Positions 5,746-9,786 of a stretch of DNA of 9,786 nt are shown piece by piece. The notes beneath the pieces were generated by a model. That model had not been told where the DNA came from. It worked only from the letters and a program-made list of their open reading frames with translations, and did no database searches. The stretch covers positions 1 through 9,786 of the forward strand of contig DASXCK010000186.1 of assembly GCA_036491235.1 (NCBI GenBank), written 5' to 3'. Positions within the stretch are counted from its first letter, which is position 1. Each line of letters begins with the position of its first letter. A program made the translations under genes and the position numbers. This DNA is from JAVDCA01 sp036491235 (GTDB lineage Bacteria > Pseudomonadota > Alphaproteobacteria > Rhizobiales > Xanthobacteraceae).

Positions 5746-7428
5746 TCACATATTGCCGTGGCCGCGCTTGATGGTCTGGCGAATCACCGGTGCGGTGACC
5801 GTGTCGGAGATCTGGATATTCCACACCTCGCTTTCGCCCTGCGCGGCAAAGTCGGCGAACAGTTTTGGGATGACCGACACATCGCGGATCTCGTGGCCGC
5901 GCAGGCCGAAACCGCGCGCGATATTTTCAAGCGGCGGCCGGCCGAACAGCGCCAGGCTGTCGTCGATGCCATCGGCGCGCAGCTTGTGGAATTCGGAGCC
6001 GTATCCGCCGTCGTTCATCGCGCAGATCAGGATGCGATATCCCTGGCGCTTGAGCGTCTCCAGCTCCTGGATGTGGAACAAGAGCCCACCGTCACCTTCG
6101 AACAGCACGACCTTGCCGTCGCGGCCCTGCCGACGCGCCGCCGCAACCCCGAGCGCATAGGACAGGCCATTACCGACCGCACCGAATTCGCGGACCGTCG
6201 TGTAACGGTCCGCCGGCCTGCCGCGCATCTGGGTATTGAAATAAGCTTGATGCCCGCCGCCGATGACGATGTCCCAATCTTTTGGGATAACCGGGTCGAG
6301 CGCTTTGATCACCTCGCGCGGATCGAGCACCCCAGGCTCGATGTCGAACGGCATCGCGTCCGCGGGCTCGGTCGCGATGCGATGCGCGAGCTCTTTCGTG
6401 CGGATCGTCGCCGCCGTCGGCTTGTTGGCGCCCAGCTTCTTGTCGAGGCCCGCAAGGATCGCCTCGACGCCGACGCGCGCATCCGACCTGACGTAGAGGT
6501 CGGCGGCCTTCTGCCCGTCGCGCAGGCCGCGCGGCGCATCGTCGACCTGGATCTTGAAGGATTTGCCCCAAAAGTGGCCGACACCGACGTAATAGGACAG
6601 GCTGGTGCCGACCGCGAGCACGAGGTCTGCCGACTCGAACATCTCGCGGCCCAGCGACGAGAAGTAGCTGCCCGCGATGCCGAGTCCGTACGGATGGTCG
6701 TGGAACAGCCCGCGCGTCGGCAGCGTATTGGACAGCAAGGCGCCGCAGCGATCGGCAAGCCTTACGACGGCCTCGCGGGCGCCGGACCACAACACGCCGC
6801 GGCCGCCGAAGATGATCGGCCGCTTTGCAGCGGCCAGCCGCTCGACGGCCTCGGCCACCAGCTCGGGATCGGGATGCACGCGTCCGGCCTTGGGGTGATA
6901 CATCGCCGAGGTCTCGTAGGGCGCATTCGCCATATACTCGACCTTCTGCAGGTCGTAGGGGATGCCCAGCACGACGGGGCACCGCTCGCTTTTCGCGACG
7001 TGGAAGGCCTCGCGCACATAGTCCATCATGCGCGGCACGCTGTGCGCGGCGATGTATTTCGCCCCGGTTGCGGTCACCAGCGGCGCCTGGTCGATCGCCT
7101 GATTGTAGAACTTGGCATTGATCGGAGCCTCGCCGGCGAACACCACCATCGGCAGGCGGGCGCGCGCCGCGGCCGGCAGCGCCGTCATCAGCTGGGTCAC
7201 GCCGGGCCCGCAGGTGACCGAGGCTACCGCGACCTTGCCGGTTGCCACGTTGTAGGCCGTCGCCGCCGCGACGGTGACGTGCTCGTGCCGCACGTGGACG
7301 CTATGCACGCCCGGCAGCTTGGCGAAGGCGGTGGACCAGTGCATGTTGCCGTCGCCCATCAAGACGAACTGCGTGTCGACGCCCTCCGCATGAAACGCTT
7401 CTGCGAGGGCTTCGTAGAGTTTCGCCAT
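5746..7428 (-). CDS. Thiamine diphosphate-dependent enzyme (acetolactate synthase/benzoylformate decarboxylase superfamily)
   Basis: A complete 560-residue protein with the three-domain layout of 2-ketoacid decarboxylases and acetolactate synthases: N-terminal pyrimidine-binding domain (about 1-170), central domain (about 185-330) and C-terminal diphosphate-binding domain (about 370-545). The catalytic glutamate that activates the cofactor is Glu49 in VRHEHVTVAAATAYN. The ThDP/Mg motif is GDGG starting at 445 and ending at Asn472 in CAMNDGG. The reaction is cleavage or ligation next to a 2-keto group in the cytoplasm; the substrate cannot be told. The N-terminal loop reads VLMGDGNMHW (22-31) in place of the usual GxPG, so it is not a standard acetolactate synthase. 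The frame is open to 7716, but ATG 7428 begins family similarity; its Shine-Dalgarno is poor. It is transcribed away from the Rieske operon. Confidence 0.9.
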   Translation of the reverse strand: MAKLYEALAEAFHAEGVDTQFVLMGDGNMHWSTAFAKLPGVHSVHVRHEHVTVAAATAYNVATGKVAVASVTCGPGVTQLMTALPAAARARLPMVVFAGEAPINAKFYNQAIDQAPLVTATGAKYIAAHSVPRMMDYVREAFHVAKSERCPVVLGIPYDLQKVEYMANAPYETSAMYHPKAGRVHPDPELVAEAVERLAAAKRPIIFGGRGVLWSGAREAVVRLADRCGALLSNTLPTRGLFHDHPYGLGIAGSYFSSLGREMFESADLVLAVGTSLSYYVGVGHFWGKSFKIQVDDAPRGLRDGQKAADLYVRSDARVGVEAILAGLDKKLGANKPTAATIRTKELAHRIATEPADAMPFDIEPGVLDPREVIKALDPVIPKDWDIVIGGGHQAYFNTQMRGRPADRYTTVREFGAVGNGLSYALGVAAARRQGRDGKVVLFEGDGGLLFHIQELETLKRQGYRILICAMNDGGYGSEFHKLRADGIDDSLALFGRPPLENIARGFGLRGHEIRDVSVIPKLFADFAAQGESEVWNIQISDTVTAPVIRQTIKRGHGNM

Positions 7429-7459
7429 GGACGCGGTACCCCGTGGGTTATGACGTGAG

Positions 7460-7486
7460 ATTATGGGGTGATTTGCGACGCAACAA
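7460..7486 (-). promoter_or_regulatory. Leftward promoter candidate with palindrome
   Basis: On the minus strand CATAAT (plus 7460-7465) is a five-of-six -10 match; a poor -35 TTGTTG (7481-7486) sits 15 nt upstream. Between them is a perfect 11-bp palindrome, TTGCGACGCAA (7473-7483), placed where a repressor would block the thiamine-enzyme gene. It is in the 167-bp gap shared with the divergent Rieske operon. Confidence 0.3.
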
Positions 7487-7511
7487 GGGGCCCGGGTCGG
7501 CATGTTGCCAT

Positions 7512-7529
7512 CCCGGCGGCATCGCCGGG
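7512..7529. promoter_or_regulatory. Perfect hairpin in the divergent intergenic region
   Basis: CCCGGCG (7512-7518), loop GCAT, CGCCGGG (7523-7529): a perfect 7-bp stem. It lies midway between the thiamine-enzyme and Rieske genes, just before the TTGACG of a rightward promoter candidate. It could be a regulator site or a transcriptional insulator; no T-run follows. Confidence 0.4.
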
Positions 7530-7534
7530 TTCTC

Positions 7535-7563
7535 TTGACGCGCCACGGTACGTCATCGACTAT
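7535..7563 (+). promoter_or_regulatory. Promoter candidate for the Rieske operon
   Basis: TTGACG (7535-7540) is a five-of-six -35 match, 17 nt before GACTAT (7558-7563), which matches the -10 only at three positions. It is correctly placed for the alpha-subunit gene at 7596, which has its own GAGG at 7584-7587. The weak -10 may mean an activator is needed. Confidence 0.3.
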
Positions 7564-7595
7564 TCCGGTGGGCGACCTAAAGCGAGGACACGGCC

Positions 7596-8897
7596 ATGCT
7601 GGATCGGACGCGGGACGACATCGGCCGCTTGGTCGAGCCGGGACGCGTGCACCGCCGCGTCTACACCGACCCGGATGTTTTCGAGCTCGAGATGGAGCGC
7701 ATCTTCGGCCGCGCATGGCTGTTCGTCGGCCATGCCAGCCAGGTGCCGAAACCCGGCGACTACATCACGGTCGATCTCGGCCGCCAGCCCGTGATCATGA
7801 CGCGCCATCACGACGGCAGCATCCGCGTTCTGCTCAACCGCTGCACCCATCGCGGCGCCAAGGTCGCCAACGAGCGCTGCGGGCATGCCACGCGCCTCGT
7901 CTGCCTCTATCACGGCTGGACGTTCGACACCGACGGCGCGCTGATCGGCGTGCCGGTGCCGGAAGGCTGTGCCGAAGGTTTTCGCAAGGAGGAATTCGGC
8001 CTCGCCCGCGCGCCGCGCGTCGGCGAATACCGCGGCTTCGTGTTCGCAAGCCTCGCGGCCAGCGGCCCGAGCTTCGAAGACCACATCGGCCCGATGAAGC
8101 GCAACATCGACGACCTGGTCGACCGCGCGCCCGAGGGCGAGCTCGCCTTTGACGCCGGCATGCATCGCTACGCCTATGACGGCAACTGGAAGCTCCAGAT
8201 CGAGAACGTGCTCGACAGCTATCACGTGCCGTTCGGCCACGCCTCGACGGTCAACAAGGACGGCGTGCAGTTCGCGCGCCGCGAGGGCGACCAGGCGGGG
8301 GCCAAGGTGGTCGAGGCGAAGAAGGAGAGCACCGCGGCGAGCTGGAAGGATCGCAAGAGCTTTACGGTCGGCAACGGCCACGGCTGGACCAGCAATACGA
8401 GCCTCGACGAGGGCAAGCGCGGAAGCACGACCTTCGATGCCTACAAGCGCGCGCTCGCCGACAAGGTCGGTGCGGCGCGGGCCGAGGAGATCCTCACACC
8501 ACGGCTGCACAACTCGCTGATCTACCCCAACATGTCGATCATGGGCCTCAACATCCACGTACGCGTGATCCGACCGATCGCGGTCGACCGCACCGAGGTC
8601 AATATTTTTCCAGTGCGCCTCGTCGGCGCCCCGGCCGCGATGAACCACGCCAATATCCGTCTGCTCAACGTCACGCACGCGGCGGCCTCGTTCGTGCAGA
8701 CCGACGATCTCGAGGCGTTCGCGCGCTCGCAGAAAGGCCTGCGCTCGACCGCGACCGACTGGGTCGACATCTCACGCGGCCTCGGCGCCGAGGAGCCCGA
8801 CCGCGAGCTCAACGCGACGCGCGAGCTCGCGACCCACGAGATGGTGGTGCGCGCCCAATACAAGGCCTGGGCCGGCTACATGCGCGAGACGATGTGA
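7596..8897 (+). CDS. Rieske aromatic-ring-hydroxylating oxygenase, alpha subunit
   Basis: A complete 433-residue catalytic subunit, the usual length. The N-terminal Rieske domain binds a [2Fe-2S] cluster through Cys83 and His85 (CTHRG) and Cys103 and His106 (CLYHGW). The C-terminal domain carries the mononuclear iron site: the bridging Asp207 and His210 in NVLDSYHVPFGH, His215, and an aspartate at 370/371 in QTDDLEAF; these align in order with Asp205, His208, His213 and Asp362 of naphthalene dioxygenase. It adds O2 to an aromatic ring, giving a cis-dihydrodiol or a phenol; the substrate is not predictable from these motifs, though benzoate/salicylate-type acids are plausible. ATG 7596 has GAGG at 7584-7587. 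Its TGA overlaps the beta-subunit ATG. No ferredoxin or reductase gene is in the window. Confidence 0.96.
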   Translation: MLDRTRDDIGRLVEPGRVHRRVYTDPDVFELEMERIFGRAWLFVGHASQVPKPGDYITVDLGRQPVIMTRHHDGSIRVLLNRCTHRGAKVANERCGHATRLVCLYHGWTFDTDGALIGVPVPEGCAEGFRKEEFGLARAPRVGEYRGFVFASLAASGPSFEDHIGPMKRNIDDLVDRAPEGELAFDAGMHRYAYDGNWKLQIENVLDSYHVPFGHASTVNKDGVQFARREGDQAGAKVVEAKKESTAASWKDRKSFTVGNGHGWTSNTSLDEGKRGSTTFDAYKRALADKVGAARAEEILTPRLHNSLIYPNMSIMGLNIHVRVIRPIAVDRTEVNIFPVRLVGAPAAMNHANIRLLNVTHAAASFVQTDDLEAFARSQKGLRSTATDWVDISRGLGAEEPDRELNATRELATHEMVVRAQYKAWAGYMRETM

Positions 8898-9421
8898 TGG
8901 CGACCGATGTACGCGAGGCGCCCGCGCCGGCCGGCGGCGTCGCCGCGGTCGACCGCAGACCGTTCGAGGATTTCATCCTGCACGAGGCGCGCCTGCTCGA
9001 CACGCGGCGCTTCCGCGACTGGATGGCACTCTTTGCCGACGACGGCACCTACTGGGTGCCGTCCGTGCCCGACCAGGCGAACCCGCTCGACCAGGCGTCG
9101 CTGTTCTACGACGACCGCGGACTGATGAAGACGCGGATCGATCGTCTCGAGCATCCGCGCATCCATGTGCAGACGCCGCCGTCGCGTACGGCGCATCTCG
9201 TCGGCAACATCGTGGTCGAGGAAGCCGACGTCGCGAAAGGCGAGTATCTCGTCGGCTCGACCGTGATCATGGTCGAATACCGCGAGGACAAGCAGCGCCT
9301 GTTCGCGGGTCGCCAGCAGCATCGCCTGCGGCGCAGCGGCGACGGTTTCCGCATCGTGCAGAAGCGCGTCGACCTGATCAATTGCGACTCCGCATTCGAC
9401 GCGATGGCGGTGCCGATTTAG
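8897..9421 (+). CDS. Rieske aromatic-ring-hydroxylating oxygenase, beta subunit
   Basis: A 174-residue small subunit of the NTF2-like fold that builds the alpha3beta3 oxygenase with the preceding gene product and is mainly structural. Typical family stretches are EARLLDTRRFRDWMALFADD (30-49, EaxLLDxxxxxxWxxLFxxD), SLFYDDRGLMKTRIDRL (68-84) and PSRTAHLVGNI (95-105), with the C-terminal IVQKRVDLINCD strand. ATG 8897 shares its first A with the alpha TGA (TGATG), a classic translational-coupling arrangement. A GTG at 8894 in the same frame is possible but would overlap the alpha gene further with no gain. The first 18 residues are Ala/Pro-rich and look like a flexible tail. The stop is followed 9 nt later by a pair of hairpins. 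Confidence 0.95.
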   Translation: MATDVREAPAPAGGVAAVDRRPFEDFILHEARLLDTRRFRDWMALFADDGTYWVPSVPDQANPLDQASLFYDDRGLMKTRIDRLEHPRIHVQTPPSRTAHLVGNIVVEEADVAKGEYLVGSTVIMVEYREDKQRLFAGRQQHRLRRSGDGFRIVQKRVDLINCDSAFDAMAVPI

Positions 9422-9430
9422 CTGCCGTAA

Positions 9431-9494
9431 CCCGCATGGCGCGAAGCGGAATGCGGGAAAGCCTGTCCCCGGATTACGCTTCGCTCCATCCGGG
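9431..9494. repeat. Inverted pair of REP-like palindromes
   Basis: Two 27-nt units, each a 7-bp stem with a 13-nt loop: CCCGCAT/ATGCGGG (arms 9431-9437, 9451-9457) and CCCGGAT/ATCCGGG (9468-9474, 9488-9494). The second is an inverted copy of the first, with 23 of 27 bases matching after reverse-complementing. Two of the four differences are a swapped stem pair (C-G to G-C), so pairing is conserved. The second unit is like the intergenic CCGGAT-type repeat common in Bradyrhizobium and relatives, whose minus-strand translation gives PDGAKRNPG. Placed 9 nt after the beta-subunit stop, it could act as terminator or mRNA 3' stabiliser. Confidence 0.75.
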
Positions 9495-9656
9495 CGACGC
9501 ACTATTGATCCCAGAAACCCCTGAATCCGTGATGACTTGCCGCACCTGCGGCTCGTCTTGGCGACGTTCCGGCCGGCAAAATTGTGCTAATCCTGTAACC
9601 GAGGGGGCGGTCCGCTGACCGGCGTCGCGGAAGACGCCCGATCACAGCCGATAGCG

Positions 9657-9682
9657 CGGGTAACGCGGTTGATAATTACCCG
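9657..9682. promoter_or_regulatory. Inverted repeat A upstream of the exported-protein gene
   Basis: Perfect 7-bp arms CGGGTAA (9657-9663) and TTACCCG (9676-9682), 12 nt apart, at 58-83 bp before the start of the next gene. The spacing is suited to a dimeric regulator. It shares its last base with the next inverted repeat. Confidence 0.45.
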
Positions 9683-9710
9683 TCGGTTTGGCACGTTTTG
9701 ACCAAACGAC
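9682..9710. promoter_or_regulatory. Inverted repeat B upstream of the exported-protein gene
   Basis: GTCGGTTTGG (9682-9691) pairs with CCAAACGAC (9702-9710) across a 10-nt T-rich spacer, with one extra G in the left arm. It lies immediately next to repeat A, about 27 bp centre to centre, and 29 bp before the ATG at 9740. It could be an operator or a leader hairpin. A TTGACC (9698-9703) inside it has no good -10 partner. Confidence 0.45.
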
Positions 9711-9739
9711 AATAACAATCAGAGGGACGGAGATACACA

Positions 9740-9786
9740 ATGAAATCCCACTGCCTGTTTGCGGCCGCCGCGGCCTTTACGGTTGC
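9740..9786 (+). CDS. Probable exported protein, 5' end only
   Basis: Only 15 full codons are present: MKSHCLFAAAAAFTV. A Lys near the start followed by a run of hydrophobic, Ala-rich residues is the beginning of a signal peptide. A good Shine-Dalgarno, GGGACGGAG (9724-9732), ends 7 nt before ATG 9740. Next to a Rieske operon a periplasmic solute-binding protein of an ABC or TRAP importer is a common neighbour, but nothing visible proves that; a porin or other exported protein is equally compatible. It follows a 318-bp gap with its own inverted repeats, so it probably has its own promoter. Confidence 0.65.
   Translation, partial: MKSHCLFAAAAAFTV

Larger units (their letters stand above)
9422..9739. 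other. 318-bp intergenic region after the Rieske operon
   Basis: No convincing gene is seen here. It holds the REP-like pair at its start (9431-9494), a tiny CCGCA-CC-TGCGG hairpin (9540-9551), about 100 bp with nothing I can name, and two adjacent inverted repeats (9657-9710) before the next gene. Frames on either strand are short, and one on the minus strand only translates the repeat. Confidence 0.7.

Noticed and set aside
5758..7458. 566-codon plus-strand open frame opposite the thiamine enzyme
   Set aside because: The minus strand has the complete ThDP enzyme with catalytic Glu and GDG-Asn motif; the plus frame is a complementary artefact.
7429..7716. 96-residue N-terminal extension of the thiamine enzyme
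   Set aside because: It would run across the Rieske promoter region and gene start, is Arg/Pro-rich, and family similarity begins exactly at ATG 7428.
8876..9502. Minus-strand frame starting MRRPDGAKRNPG
   Set aside because: Its start is the translation of the intergenic REP-like repeat, a well-known false gene signature, and the rest is antisense to the beta subunit.

Overview
The window is high-GC DNA and looks like the chromosome of a soil alphaproteobacterium of the order Hyphomicrobiales, probably close to Bradyrhizobium. This rests on three things seen here: a pair of intergenic palindromes of the kind common in that group (9431-9494), a small YjfB-type putative motility protein, and a 135-residue protein starting MCDYSL that I associate with rhizobial genomes. 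The placement is inference and no database search was run.

Layout, left to right. (1) 1-1476, + strand: the 3' end of an ACMSD-like metal-dependent amidohydrolase, then 4 bp later a complete aldo/keto reductase. (2) 1464-1871, - strand: a conserved hypothetical gene whose end overlaps the reductase end by 13 bp. (3) 2111-2563, +: a PaaI-type hotdog thioesterase. (4) 2772-2969, +: the YjfB-like small protein. (5) 5516-3037, -: a probable operon of a small unrecognised ORF, a GNAT-like acyltransferase and a cytochrome P450. (6) about 5528-5678: a decayed second copy of the YjfB-like gene. (7) 7428-5746, -: a thiamine-diphosphate enzyme of the acetolactate synthase/benzoylformate decarboxylase superfamily. 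(8) 7596-9421, +: Rieske aromatic-ring-hydroxylating oxygenase alpha and beta subunits, overlapping at TGATG. (9) 9740-end, +: the first codons of a probable exported protein.

Taken together this is a catabolic/accessory region. The Rieske oxygenase, thiamine-diphosphate lyase, amidohydrolase, reductase, thioesterase and P450 all fit oxidation and breakdown of aromatic or other carbon compounds. The exported protein that follows could be a solute-binding protein for the substrate, but only 15 codons are visible. No ferredoxin or reductase partner for the Rieske oxygenase or the P450 lies in the window, so their electron supply must come from elsewhere.

I saw no RNA genes, CRISPR array, transposase or phage genes. 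No clearly new multi-gene system is evident. The best leads are the acyltransferase-P450 operon with its small leading ORF and internal 14-bp palindrome, the inverted pair of hairpins with a compensatory base change after the Rieske operon, the two adjacent inverted repeats before the exported-protein gene, and the YjfB-like relic.
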